Below are positions 46,493 through 54,993 of a DNA stretch of 64,000 bases, piece after piece. The DNA is from Bacteroidaceae bacterium. Lineage in GTDB: Bacteria > Bacteroidota > Bacteroidia > Bacteroidales > Bacteroidaceae. Within the stretch, counting starts at the first letter, position 1. Each line of letters opens with the position of its first letter. The notes beneath the pieces are model-generated. The model was not told where the DNA came from, searched no databases, and saw only the letters and a list, made by a program, of their open reading frames with translations. Where the stretch lies: positions 17,880 through 81,879 of the forward strand of contig JAFZWK010000044.1 of assembly GCA_017617335.1 (NCBI GenBank), read 5' to 3'. The position numbers were made by a program, and so were the translations under genes.

Positions 46493-47806
46493 TTATTTCC
46501 CCCATTGTTTGTTGGGCTCAGGTCCCATCTCAAGCACTAAGCTGCCACCACGAAGCAGTTCTGAGGCAGGGAAATGGAAGGTCTGGAGAGGTTTGCCGTT
46601 GAGGATGGCGCTCTGAACGTACATGTTTCTTCGCGAAGCGTTGCGGGCTTCTATCACAAATTCTTTTCCACGGCCATAGCGCTTCCCCAAATGAATCACA
46701 GCCTTCTGATAGATTGGGCTTGCAATCTCATAGATAGGATTTACGCGACATCCTCCATCCGTTTGGAAAAGACCCAGCGCTGCCATCACGAACCATGAAC
46801 TCATCTGGCCCTGATCCTCATCGCCCAAGTAGGCATTTGATATGCCTGAGCCATAGTAGCGGTCGGCTACCGAACGGGCCCATTTTTGAGTGAGCCAAGG
46901 ATAGCCTGCCCAATTGAAGAGATAGGCGAAATGCATGCTTTGCTGATTTCCTTGCACCACGGGATATGCCCAATATTGTTCGTTGGGAGCATTGAATCGC
47001 AAGGGTTCGGAAGCACGGAATCCCCAATCCAGACGGTCTGCGAAGGCTTGGCTGCCCATGATCTCGACTAATCCAGGCACATTTTGGGGCACGAAGTAGC
47101 TGAGTTGCCATGCATTTCCCTCCACATAATGTTTGTTTGCTCCTGTTCGGAAGGGGTCCAGATCAGGTAGGAATTGTCCTGTAGTGTCTCTCATCTCAGC
47201 GTATCCCGTCTTGGGATTGATGGCATTCTTCCACCATGTTCCCCGTTCCGCAAAAATCCGTGCATCCTCTGTCTTCCCTAACGCTTGAGCCATTTGCGAA
47301 ACGGTCCAATCATCGTAGGAATACTCCAGCGTATTGGAGAATCGTCCCTTTTCGTATGGCACGTAGTGATATTTGAGATAAGGAATCAGGTCCCGATTAC
47401 CAGCAAATCCCCCAGCCACCTGGGTTGCCGGAGTAGTCTGCATCTTGCGTATAGCCTCGAAGGCATGTTCGGCATCGAAGTCGCGGATACCCATCTGATA
47501 AGCTGATACGATAAGTGGAATCTCATGTTCAGCCACCATCACGGGGATGTATTCCATTCCAGCAGGTCCTTTTCCGAGCCATCCGCATGCGTCATAGAGT
47601 GCAAGTTGTGAGCGAACCCATCGGGAGCTCCATTCTGGTGTCACCAGATTCCAGAATTGATTGAGGTTCCAAAAAGTATTCCAGAAAGCATCGCATCCCA
47701 AGGCAACCTGATCTTTCTGACTTGTGTGTCGCACCTGTTCGTCAGGAGCTACCCAATCGCCGTTCACATCGCTCCATATATTGCGGCAAAGTGCGTGATA
47801 CATGTT
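46493..47806 (-). pseudogene. GH92 alpha-mannosidase, 3' part (gene split by mobile element)
   Basis: The last 437 codons of a GH92 exo-alpha-mannosidase-type enzyme. Reading resumes at NMYHALCRNIWSDVNG directly after the att repeat and continues through DACGWLGKGPAGMEYIPV, LEYSYDDWTVSQMAQALGK, YVEGNAWQLSYFVP, GNQQSMHFAYLFNWAGYPW and GDEDQGQMSSWFVMAALG, all recognisable GH92 motifs including the catalytic-domain acidic cluster. The 5' part lies at 58042-59841. The frame stays open into the element as far as ATG 47944, which would add about 46 foreign residues including a hydrophobic stretch; this chimera is unlikely to be active because the first half of the catalytic region is missing. Confidence 0.88.
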
Positions 47807-47816
47807 GGTGTAGAAT
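47807..47816. repeat. att core, left copy (GGTGTAGAAT)
   Basis: Ten-base repeat shared with 58042-58051. Flanks differ on both sides (T before and T after here; C before and C after there), so the match is exactly 10 bp. On the coding strand it reads ATTCTACACC, encoding part of F-Y-T. Confidence 0.88.
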
Positions 47817-48337
47817 TCATGTGGGATTGATTTAGACTTTTGCAAGTAACTGAAACACAGACAGAAGCATAATGCTCCCAAAAGTGAACGGTACAAAAAA
47901 GTGCAATTGCGAAGAAGGGCAAATCGTAGAGTTTTGCGGAGCAAAACCAGCCTTCAAGAGTGAGCAAGATTTAACAATTTGTTAAGATTATTTAACTTTC
48001 AATTTTGGGGCATTTTGAGTTTTTGCCAACTTCGGTGAGCAAAGACAAGGATTTTTGTCAGTCAAAAGAGAGAAGAAAAAGCATCAAAATTGGGCCAGTT
48101 GTACCGCCATTGTATCTCGGACGCTCTAAGTGTCTGGGATTCTGTGGCGGTTAATAATTCAAAGTCAACGAATGACATAAAAAATGTGCTGTCAATTGTA
48201 TCAATGTTTATGTGTCACCAGACAGATAATCTTTGGTACAAATTGGTTAAAAAGGTAGGGAAAAGAAAGGTTGAGGTGACACTTTGAGGCAATAATGAAG
48301 TAAAAATAGGTGTGTTCACCTTATTTAAGATGGCAAG
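47817..48337. other. Left-end noncoding region of the element
   Basis: About 520 bp without a convincing gene. It contains an inverted repeat TTAACA/TGTTAA at 47971-47985 and a longer hairpin at 48103-48151, where ACCGCCA pairs with TGGCGGT around an inner GGAC/GTCT stem. These may be recombinase or excisionase sites, or a small RNA. The minus strand of 47817-47944 happens to be open and joined to the GH92 remnant. Confidence 0.5.
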
Positions 48338-48370
48338 TTGCCTGTATTTAGAGAAAAAGTCGTAACTTTG
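48338..48370 (+). promoter_or_regulatory. Promoter of the KilA-N gene
   Basis: TTG (48338-48340), 22 nt, TAACTTTG (48363-48370), 30 nt before ATG 48400. The -7 box is exact and the -33 is a weak TTG. Confidence 0.5.
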
Positions 48371-48399
48371 CACGCAAAGTTTGCAATAAAGCTGACAAT

Positions 48400-49200
48400 A
48401 TGGCTAAGATAATCGTACAGAATACGCAGATAACGGTCATTAAGCAGAATGAAGATGACTACATCAGCCTTACAGACATGTTGAAGGCTAAAGATGGTGA
48501 GTTCTTTTTTTCTAACTGGCTGCGCAACCGCAATACCATTGAGTTCCTTGGAATATGGGAGCGGTTGATGAATCCGAATTTTAATTGTGCCGAATTCGAC
48601 ATAATTAAATCTCAAGCAGGGTTGAACCGTTTCCGTCTCAGTGCCAAAGAGTGGACAGAGAAGACCAATGCCATCGGTATTATCTCAAAGGCAGGACGTT
48701 ATGGTGGCACTTATGCCCACAAGGACATTGCTTTTGAATTTGCCATGTGGATAAGCCCTGAGTTCAAGGTCTATCTGATTCGAGAGTTCCAACGACTGAA
48801 AGACGAGGAGCAGAAGCAGCTTGGTTGGACTGCAAAGCGTGAACTGTCGAAGATTAACTACCGCATTCATACGGATGCCATCAAGCAGAACTTGATTCCA
48901 GAAGAGGTGACGGCTGCACAGGCCAACATCATCTATGCTGAAGAAGCTGACGTGCTCAACGTAGCCATGTTCGGACAGACTGCCAAGCAATGGCGTGAAG
49001 CCCATCCAGAACTGAAAGGGAACATACGTGACTATGCTTCCATCAACGAACTCATTTGCCTGGCGAATATGGAGAACATCAATGCCGTTCTCATTGACGA
49101 GGGAGTACCACAGGGTGACCGCCTTGTGCGGCTCAATCAGATTGCCATCAATCAGATGCGTGTTCTGGAGAACGACGATAATAGAAACCTGTTAAAATGA
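48400..49200 (+). CDS. KilA-N domain protein
   Basis: 266 aa. The N-terminal half (about 1-135) is a KilA-N DNA-binding domain: DDYISLTDMLKAKDGEFFFSNWLRNRNTIEFLGIWE, then the GRYGGTYAHKDIAFEFAMWISPEFKVYLIREFQRL motif. The C-terminal half (about 150-266) is helical with no clear family. KilA-N proteins are typical of phages and mobile elements and often act as regulators or anti-repressors; a defence or lysogeny-type role is also possible. It is the gene nearest the left end of the element, with its own promoter. Confidence 0.85.
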   Translation: MAKIIVQNTQITVIKQNEDDYISLTDMLKAKDGEFFFSNWLRNRNTIEFLGIWERLMNPNFNCAEFDIIKSQAGLNRFRLSAKEWTEKTNAIGIISKAGRYGGTYAHKDIAFEFAMWISPEFKVYLIREFQRLKDEEQKQLGWTAKRELSKINYRIHTDAIKQNLIPEEVTAAQANIIYAEEADVLNVAMFGQTAKQWREAHPELKGNIRDYASINELICLANMENINAVLIDEGVPQGDRLVRLNQIAINQMRVLENDDNRNLLK

Positions 49201-49260
49201 CATGAGTGGATAGGACATAACATAGAAACGACATAAGGAAGCGTTGACTTTTTGATTCTT

Positions 49261-49372
49261 GTTCCAAAATTCGCCAAAATTTTAACCTACGAGATGATAG
49301 AAGTTGATGCTCGCGTTTAGGCGCGAGCTGAGACTTGTATTAGTAGGTAGGCGTTTGGCGATGCCTTGGAAC
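49261..49372 (+). ncRNA. Candidate structured RNA (about 112 nt), unknown class
   Basis: Four compatible stems are visible. GTTCCAA (49261-49267) pairs with TTGGAAC (49366-49372); TCGCCAAA (49271-49278) with TTTGGCGA (49354-49361); CCTAC (49286-49290) with GTAGG (49343-49347 or 49347-49351); and GCTCGCG (49309-49315) with CGCGAGC (49322-49328) around TTTAGG. Their nesting makes one compact three-level fold. The region lies between the KilA-N gene and the CarboxypepD_reg-like gene, about 130 nt before the latter, so it could be its leader or a separate RNA. Strand is given by the downstream gene; the reverse strand would fold similarly. Confidence 0.6.
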
Positions 49373-49503
49373 AAATGCACAGAATCAGACTCGCGCCATC
49401 TTTATGTCCTGAGATTAGGAAAGTTTAACGCCTCTGGTTGTTATATTCCGGCGTGAATGGCGTATATAATATTAGTAAATACAAATAAAAAACGAAAAGA
49501 ATA

Positions 49504-50316
49504 ATGTACAAACAAGCCATCATCACCATCCTGCTCGCCCTCGTCGCAATGGCTGGGCAGGCACAAACGAAGGTCATAGGCCACGTCGTCAATGAGCGGG
49601 GCGACGGTGTGGAGTACGTCAGCATCGGAATTGAGGAGGATAGCGTGGGCGTTATCTCCGATGCACAGGGACACTTCGCGCTGACGATACCCACTGGACG
49701 TAGGGACAACCTGACGTTCACGCACGTTTCCTACCAGACGGCGACAATCCCCTACACGATTTATGCCGATGGGCCCGAACTGACCGTTACACTGAAAGAC
49801 AAGGTAATTGAACTGGCTGAAGTCGTAGTCGGCAAGAAGAACAAGCCGCACACGCTGTCGGGCAAGTCGTGGATAAGGATTAGCACGGCAGGCTTCGAGG
49901 GCGACTGCAAAGGAGAAATAGAATGGGGACCTATCTTCAAAAACAGGAAAGACTATCTGCTGACCGACATCATGATCGCCATCGACAAATGCGAGTACGA
50001 TGAATGCCTATTGAGTTTCAACTGCTATGAAGTTCGGGAGAAGAAGTTTGTCAACGTGTTGAACAAGCCAATCTACCAGCGTGTCACGCCAGCCGACAAC
50101 GGCAAACAACTCAGCGTCAGCCCAGCGGAGTCCATTGTTCTGAAAGGCAAAAAGAAATACTGCGTCACAATCAGCGTAGTTGACATCAAGGGCAAAGGCA
50201 GGCTGTCTTTCCCTGCCAACTTTAAAAGCAGTTACGCTCGCCATAAGGTAAAAGGCAGAATGCGGAAGATTCCAGGATGTCCGATGATTATCGTGAAAGG
50301 GTATGAGGTGGAATAA
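49504..50316 (+). CDS. Secreted CarboxypepD_reg-like domain protein
   Basis: 270 aa with a signal peptide (residues 1-20, ending GQA-Q). KVIGHVVNERGDGVEYVSIGIEEDSVGVISDAQGHFAL (about 23-60) is a CarboxypepD_reg-like (beta-sandwich) domain as found at the N-terminus of TonB-dependent receptors and surface proteins. The rest (about 105-270) is unrecognised but has a beta-rich look (CEYDECLLSFNCYEVREKKF, KKKYCVTISVVDIKGKGRLSFP). It is probably periplasmic or surface-exposed. It is cargo of the mobile element; the structured RNA candidate precedes it. Confidence 0.75.
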   Translation: MYKQAIITILLALVAMAGQAQTKVIGHVVNERGDGVEYVSIGIEEDSVGVISDAQGHFALTIPTGRRDNLTFTHVSYQTATIPYTIYADGPELTVTLKDKVIELAEVVVGKKNKPHTLSGKSWIRISTAGFEGDCKGEIEWGPIFKNRKDYLLTDIMIAIDKCEYDECLLSFNCYEVREKKFVNVLNKPIYQRVTPADNGKQLSVSPAESIVLKGKKKYCVTISVVDIKGKGRLSFPANFKSSYARHKVKGRMRKIPGCPMIIVKGYEVE

Positions 50317-50380
50317 CACTGATTCACTACCTCAATCCCCCATTTTCTTTTAATAAGAATATAATCTAGTGGGGCACTAA

Positions 50381-50388
50381 TAACTTTG
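50381..50388 (+). promoter_or_regulatory. -7 box (TAACTTTG) of the SDR gene
   Basis: TAACTTTG lies 57 nt before ATG 50446 and inside the longer open frame from 50386, excluding that start. No -33 box is clear. Confidence 0.45.
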
Positions 50389-50445
50389 CGAGATATTTCA
50401 GTAACGTTGTGTTTGATTCATGCAACAGAAAAATCAATTTATAAA

Positions 50446-51159
50446 ATGAACATCATCATCATTGGAGCCACATCAGGCATAGGTAAAGCCTTGTTTGAGA
50501 AATATGCAACCGACAGAAACCGTATAGGTATCATTGGGCGACGAACACACCTGCTTGACGAACTCCACCAACAACACCCAGAATGCACCATCACCGTAAC
50601 AGCCGACATCACCAAACAGGACGAGGTAGAGAGAGCCATCCATGACTTCACCAAAGAACTCGGCCATGTGGATTTAGCCATAGTCTGCTCTGGAACGGGC
50701 GAGATTAACCCCACGCTTGACTACGCATTGGAACGCCCTACGCTTGACACCAATGTGATGGGTTGGACATACGTCATTGACACGCTCTTCCATTTGTTTG
50801 AGCAACAGGCGCATGGCCATCTCGTTGCCATTACGTCGGCAGGAGGACTGCGTGGTGAACCGATGGCGCCTGCCTACAGCGCGACTAAGGCCTATCAAAT
50901 CAACTATATGGAAGCTTTGCGCAAAAAGGCTTTCAAGGCTGGCGGAAAAGTCATCGTCACTGACATCCGGCCTGGTCTTGTCAATACGGCAATGGCCAAA
51001 GGCGAGGGCCTCTTCTGGGTGATGCCCGTCGAAAAGGTTGCCAGCCAAATCTGTGCTGCCATTCGCAAGCGCAAGTCTAAAGCCTATGTCACAAAGCGTT
51101 GGCACGTTCTCGCCATCATCAACAAGAATTTACCATTCACATTATATAAGAGAATGTAA
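50446..51159 (+). CDS. Short-chain dehydrogenase/reductase (SDR)
   Basis: 237 aa from ATG 50446. Classical SDR pattern: NAD(P)-binding IIIGATSGIGKALF (about residues 4-17), VCSG where family members have NNAG, and catalytic YSATK (Tyr-x-x-x-Lys, about residues 145-149) preceded by ITSAGG with the catalytic serine. The C-terminal KRWHVLAIINKNLPFTLYKRM suggests membrane association, as in the YqjQ/DltE-like group. The substrate is unknown. It is cargo of the mobile element, with its own -7 box. Confidence 0.88.
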   Translation: MNIIIIGATSGIGKALFEKYATDRNRIGIIGRRTHLLDELHQQHPECTITVTADITKQDEVERAIHDFTKELGHVDLAIVCSGTGEINPTLDYALERPTLDTNVMGWTYVIDTLFHLFEQQAHGHLVAITSAGGLRGEPMAPAYSATKAYQINYMEALRKKAFKAGGKVIVTDIRPGLVNTAMAKGEGLFWVMPVEKVASQICAAIRKRKSKAYVTKRWHVLAIINKNLPFTLYKRM

Positions 51160-51242
51160 ATTCGTATTTTAGGGAAAAAATAAATCGGAATTTTTGTAGT
51201 TTTTTCACTGGTTTGTTGTCTAACGGGTAAAACGAATAAGAA

Positions 51243-51725
51243 ATGGAAACAAAAGAGCAAAGATTTTCAAGAGTCGTTGAAGAATATAAGCGGACAATCT
51301 ATACGGTCTGCTATATGTTCTCCAAGGATGAAGACGAGGTGAATGACCTGTTCCAGGAGATCCTGATCAGACTCTGGCAGGGATTTGATTCCTTCGAGGG
51401 GAAAAGTGATATCAAGACGTGGATTTACCGCGTCAGCCTCAATTACTGCCTCAATTATGACAAAAAGCAGAAGCGGGCTGGTAATCGGGTGAGTCTCGAC
51501 ATGGACGTCAAACCCTACGAGGACAATTATGAGAAATCCCTGCAGGTCAAGCATCTCTACAAGAGAATCAATGCGCTCGGACTCGTTGACAGAAGTGTCA
51601 TCCTGTTGTGGCTCGAAGGCCTGAGCTATGACGAAATCGGCGCCATCCTCGGCATTTCTGTCAAGAACGTTTCCATCAAACTTGTTCGCATCAAAGAACA
51701 GTTAAAACAAATGTCTAACATCTAA
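51243..51725 (+). CDS. ECF-type RNA polymerase sigma factor
   Basis: 160 aa. Region 2 is YTVCYMFSKDEDEVNDLFQEILIRLWQGFDSFEGKSDIKTWIYRVSLNYCLNY in family order (polymerase-binding and -7 recognition), and region 4 is the helix-turn-helix RSVILLWLEGLSYDEIGAILGISVKNVSIKLVRIKEQL. It is followed without gap (stop TAA 51723-51725, next ATG 51726) by a membrane protein that may act as its anti-sigma factor. Being carried on a mobile element, it could redirect host transcription after transfer. Confidence 0.92.
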   Translation: METKEQRFSRVVEEYKRTIYTVCYMFSKDEDEVNDLFQEILIRLWQGFDSFEGKSDIKTWIYRVSLNYCLNYDKKQKRAGNRVSLDMDVKPYEDNYEKSLQVKHLYKRINALGLVDRSVILLWLEGLSYDEIGAILGISVKNVSIKLVRIKEQLKQMSNI

Positions 51726-52343
51726 ATGAGCAAAACAATGGAACCCGTGGATATCAACTCTAAGGAACTGCAGGAACTCAAGTCTGAGTTCAACGACCTG
51801 AAGGAAACGCTGAATAAACAGCGAATCGTAAACAAAGAGCTTCTGGCGCAAGTCCAGAAACAAAAAACTTCTTTCATCGGGAAAGACCTTGCAAGGAGAA
51901 TGTCAATGGACATTATCACCATCCCGATGATTATCGTCATTTGCCATGCTATCGGGTGGCCGATGTGGTTTGCCGCCGCCGTGTCGATCTGGGCATTGAT
52001 TGATCTCCTCGCAGTGCTTGTGGGAAGGAAAAGATTTGATACGCAGAAAATGCTTGATGACGACGTCCTCACTGTGGCGAAGACCGTCAAAGAGTACAAG
52101 AAGTTTTATCATCTGTCAATGATGATTGGGGCAATTCCAGCCGTAGCCCTGGTTGCTTTTATTCTCATCCGAATCTACACACAATCGGCCCCCGATGAGA
52201 ATATGCTGTTCCCGACGGCCATTTATATCTTTACCTGTGTGGCTGGTGTTTTGTTTTCAGTCAAAACGTACAGGAAAAAGATGGAAGCCTGCGATAACCT
52301 GATTGACTCGCTGGAAAACAAGTCGGAATCAATAACAGCTTAA
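51726..52343 (+). CDS. Membrane protein, putative sigma-factor partner
   Basis: 205 aa. A cytoplasmic N-terminal coiled region (about 10-50, SKELQELKSEFNDLKETLNK) precedes four probable membrane helices: about 62-77 and 79-95, then LSMMIGAIPAVALVAFILI (about 138-156) and LFPTAIYIFTCVAGVLFSV (about 163-183). The start abuts the sigma stop, so the two are translated together. The layout (soluble N-terminal region plus membrane anchor beside an ECF sigma) fits an anti-sigma or sensor role, but no anti-sigma zinc motif is present. Function is inferred from context. Confidence 0.7.
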   Translation: MSKTMEPVDINSKELQELKSEFNDLKETLNKQRIVNKELLAQVQKQKTSFIGKDLARRMSMDIITIPMIIVICHAIGWPMWFAAAVSIWALIDLLAVLVGRKRFDTQKMLDDDVLTVAKTVKEYKKFYHLSMMIGAIPAVALVAFILIRIYTQSAPDENMLFPTAIYIFTCVAGVLFSVKTYRKKMEACDNLIDSLENKSESITA

Positions 52344-52350
52344 AATCACA

Positions 52351-52395
52351 GGGGACAGGCTTTTGAATTAAATTCACTTCAAAAACCTGTCCCCC
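52351..52395. terminator. Strong bidirectional terminator
   Basis: GGGGACAGG pairs with CCTGTCCCC and TTTTGAA with TTCAAAA in one stem of 16 bp with a single mismatch, loop about 10 nt. It lies between the converging membrane-protein gene and mob gene, closing both the cargo and transfer transcripts. Confidence 0.85.
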
Positions 52396-52429
52396 ATGTT
52401 TATTCGGGCTGCTATCATATAGCAGCTGC

Positions 52430-53758
52430 CTATCTCGATATCCCTTGTTGGAACTTCTGTATTCGTCCATCGTATCTGCCATCAGCAATGTCGTGTACTT
52501 CATGGTCGGCACGTCGTAGTTCATTGGCATTGAACTTGCCCAAGACGTTTGCCAGCCAGACAAACCAGTCTGCGACTTGTTTCAGGGTTGCACTTGCCAG
52601 TTCGGCAAACATCTTCAGGTATTGCTTGATGGCGTATGACTCGTTGTCCCAGAAAATATCGCCGTGTTTGCCGCCACGACCTCCGAAACCAGAATAGGCA
52701 AAGTCCTGAATGGCTTTGATGCAAAACTGCAAACCCTCGTCAATGCGGTAGATATAGGCAGACATGGCAAAGAACATCGGGTCTTGCCAGTTGCCACGCT
52801 CCTTGATAGTGTAGAAGTCCCGCAGCTTCTCGTCGGCTTTCGCTGACAGTCCCGCAACTTCCTGTTTCTTGGCATCAATGGCATCATCAAGTGCCTGGGA
52901 GCAGTTTGTCTTGTTCCTGATGTCAAGGTCGAGGCGATTGCTGCGCTCAACCTTCGTGCGGTTGGCACTTGTCAGATAGTCGTGTTCCTTCCACAAATCT
53001 GCCACTTCCGTTTTCGCCGCCTCGACCTCTGCATCCGCTTCTTCCTTCTCGGCGATGGCTTTCTTTGCCTCTTCCTGTAGCTGCTTCTTCTTGTTCTCCT
53101 GCTTCTGGATGATGAAGTCGTTCCGCTCCAGATGGTCAATCCCTGTCTCAGATTTCTTCTGCCCTCGCTGCATGTCCAATGTCTCAGCTACCAAATCCTG
53201 GATGGCAGACATGTCCTCGGCATTCAACTTGAAGGACTTGCCTGTGTCGTGGTCCATCCAGTCCCAGATGATATGAGCATGGTAGTTCGGTTCCCACGAT
53301 GCGGGGTCGTTAGTGTCCTCATAATGCCCTTCGTCCTTATGAATGTGTATCTGTATGGCTCTGATGCCCCACCTCTCGTGCACTCTTTTGACATAGCTCA
53401 AAAGGTCTTCCATCGTCGTGTCGGGCTTGATGTTCACCACCCCTTCACGGATTGGGCTGCACCCCTGACGGACACGCTGCTTGCCTTTCTTGTCCGTAAA
53501 CTTCACGTCCTTCTCCTGCATCGCCCTGCCAGTCTTCTGCTTCACCATGACACGGATGTCTTCATAGTACTGCTGAAGACTGACACCCTCCATGTCAGGT
53601 GCGACATATACTTCATTCAGATGGGCCAGGTCTTTGCGGATGTAGAGCATGGCAGGATTGAGAGATGCGATATAGTCTGCGTCCCTCCTGTTGTGTCGCT
53701 CACTCTGGGCGATGTTGCACGGCTTGATGTGCTCGGATGCTTTTGCTGTTGTTGCCAT
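52430..53758 (-). CDS. MobV-family relaxase (Pre/Mob)
   Basis: 442 aa. The N-terminal catalytic half (about 1-215) includes the motif-I region CNIAQSERHNRRDADYIASL, RQGCSPIREGVVNI and the metal-binding motif IHIHKDEGHYEDTN...NYHAHIIWDWMD (HxDE and HxH), diagnostic of MobV relaxases related to pMV158 MobM. The C-terminal half has a long coiled coil (KQENKKKQLQEEAKKAIAEK onward). It nicks the element at oriT and leads single-stranded DNA into a helper conjugation system. An oriT-like region lies just upstream at 54022-54067. Confidence 0.9.
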   Translation of the reverse strand: MATTAKASEHIKPCNIAQSERHNRRDADYIASLNPAMLYIRKDLAHLNEVYVAPDMEGVSLQQYYEDIRVMVKQKTGRAMQEKDVKFTDKKGKQRVRQGCSPIREGVVNIKPDTTMEDLLSYVKRVHERWGIRAIQIHIHKDEGHYEDTNDPASWEPNYHAHIIWDWMDHDTGKSFKLNAEDMSAIQDLVAETLDMQRGQKKSETGIDHLERNDFIIQKQENKKKQLQEEAKKAIAEKEEADAEVEAAKTEVADLWKEHDYLTSANRTKVERSNRLDLDIRNKTNCSQALDDAIDAKKQEVAGLSAKADEKLRDFYTIKERGNWQDPMFFAMSAYIYRIDEGLQFCIKAIQDFAYSGFGGRGGKHGDIFWDNESYAIKQYLKMFAELASATLKQVADWFVWLANVLGKFNANELRRADHEVHDIADGRYDGRIQKFQQGISR

Positions 53759-54117
53759 AATTCTGCTTGCAGTTTTCTGTATAATCGGTTATCAGGGTAT
53801 CGGGGCAGAGCCTTGATTGGAGGGTGCAGGGAGAGAGTCACTTCCTGCTCAGGGGTCTTGGGGGCTGATGCCACTGAGCGGAGTTTGCAAAGAGAGGGAC
53901 ACTCTTTGCTCCGGGTTCTCAGGGGTGAAACTCATGAGCGAGGTTTCGGGGCAGCGTCCTGAACGGGTCAAGGGCAGCGCCTTGTGGGTTCTCAGGGCAA
54001 AGCCATGAGTCCCTCGGAAGAGCCCACAACTACGAAAGCGGAGCGTGTAGTTATAGTGGGCTATAACAAGGCAAGCCTTTTTCTCCCCGCACAACGTTCC
54101 GAACTGCCACGCTGTGC
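53759..54117. other. GC-rich noncoding region upstream of the relaxase
   Basis: About 360 bp with no supported gene. It contains repeated short words (GGTTCTCAGGG twice, ATGAGCGAGG/ACTGAGCGGA, GGGGCAG several times) and the overlapping inverted repeats at 54022-54067. Its base composition is well above the rest of the intergenic DNA. Best read as the transfer-origin region with mob promoter or regulatory sites. Confidence 0.55.
54022..54067. other. Candidate oriT (overlapping alternative inverted repeats)
   Basis: Two stems share the same bases and cannot form together: GTTATAG-TGGG-CTATAAC (54050-54067, perfect 7 bp) and GCCCAC-AACTAC (54022-54033) pairing with GTAGTT-ATA-GTGGGC (54047-54061). 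Mutually exclusive hairpins around the nick are a known feature of MobV-type origins such as pMV158. The nick position is not assignable here. Confidence 0.5.
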
Positions 54118-54933
54118 TCATGTCTCTATTCCTTTCCCTTCTGTCGATACCTCTGGGAGCAAGCTCTCATCTTGATGGCGAAAAGGTTGCTGGGGTACAC
54201 TGTCGGCTGTAGGTTGTTTGTCCTCTTCACGCATATTATCAGACTGGAGATTGCTACTTGTTGGATAATGGCGCTTGTCAGCAACACTTTCGCTTGATGA
54301 CTGACAGACAGGACTCACGCGCTTGCGTGTATTATCATTAGATGGTAGGGAAAGAGAAGGAGTAAGGCTATGCTCCTTCTTGACTTCTGCCAGAGATTCG
54401 GACGACATGACCTTAGTCACGTTGCCTGTATCGGCAGAAGATGTCCCACCTGAATCTGTTGGTGTCGGTTTACAGACTTCAACTGTTTCAGCACCGCTTT
54501 TAGGTGGGACATGGTTAGTCGGTCTTGTTGGCTTCTCTATGGGCTTGACCATAGGGTTGCTGACAAAGTAAGGATTCTTGATTGTCCGCTGATCCGTGAA
54601 CCAGACGGACAGACACAACAACGTGTGGATGGTCGTGCGGTTTGACGGTTCAGAACGGAGAATGCCCATCTGATTAAACTCCCTGATGATTCGGGTGGCG
54701 GTCTTTCGGTTGCAACCCCACATCAGGGAAAGCTCGACCTTGGAGGCCATGAACTGTCCTGGCTGTAGGACTGCTGAGAAATGGGTCTTGGTCACTGTTG
54801 TCTGTTCCATGAGGGTTAGGCGGATGAAGGTCTTGAAACACTTCATGCGGCTGATATCCTGGCATTCATCCGACAGGTAATCATACTGTGCTTCATTCAG
54901 AAGCGTGCTGTATCTGATATTGGTGTATCGCAT
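54118..54933 (-). CDS. Winged-helix-like protein with disordered C-terminus (unknown)
   Basis: 271 aa from ATG 54933; the longer frame to 54978 adds a non-conserved-looking leader. Residues 1-130 (STLLNEAQYDYLSDECQDISRMKCFKTFIRLTLMEQTTV, then KVELSLMWGCNRKTATRIIREFNQMGILRSE) have the pattern of a winged-helix DNA-binding domain like those of replication initiators or MarR-type regulators. Residues 140-271 are rich in Ser, Thr, Pro, Glu and Lys and probably unstructured. Similar proteins sit between mob and int genes in other Bacteroidetes mobilizable elements. It could be an accessory mobilization or copy-control protein. Confidence 0.7.
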   Translation of the reverse strand: MRYTNIRYSTLLNEAQYDYLSDECQDISRMKCFKTFIRLTLMEQTTVTKTHFSAVLQPGQFMASKVELSLMWGCNRKTATRIIREFNQMGILRSEPSNRTTIHTLLCLSVWFTDQRTIKNPYFVSNPMVKPIEKPTRPTNHVPPKSGAETVEVCKPTPTDSGGTSSADTGNVTKVMSSESLAEVKKEHSLTPSLSLPSNDNTRKRVSPVCQSSSESVADKRHYPTSSNLQSDNMREEDKQPTADSVPQQPFRHQDESLLPEVSTEGKGIET

Positions 54934-54993
54934 AATAACAAGTGGTTTTAATGAGGAAGTGGGACTGTCATGTCCCACCTCCGAAAGTAAGAA

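Noticed and set aside
49201-49260. Start of an additional small gene between KilA-N and the structured RNA
   Set aside because: No open frame with a plausible start or promoter was found.
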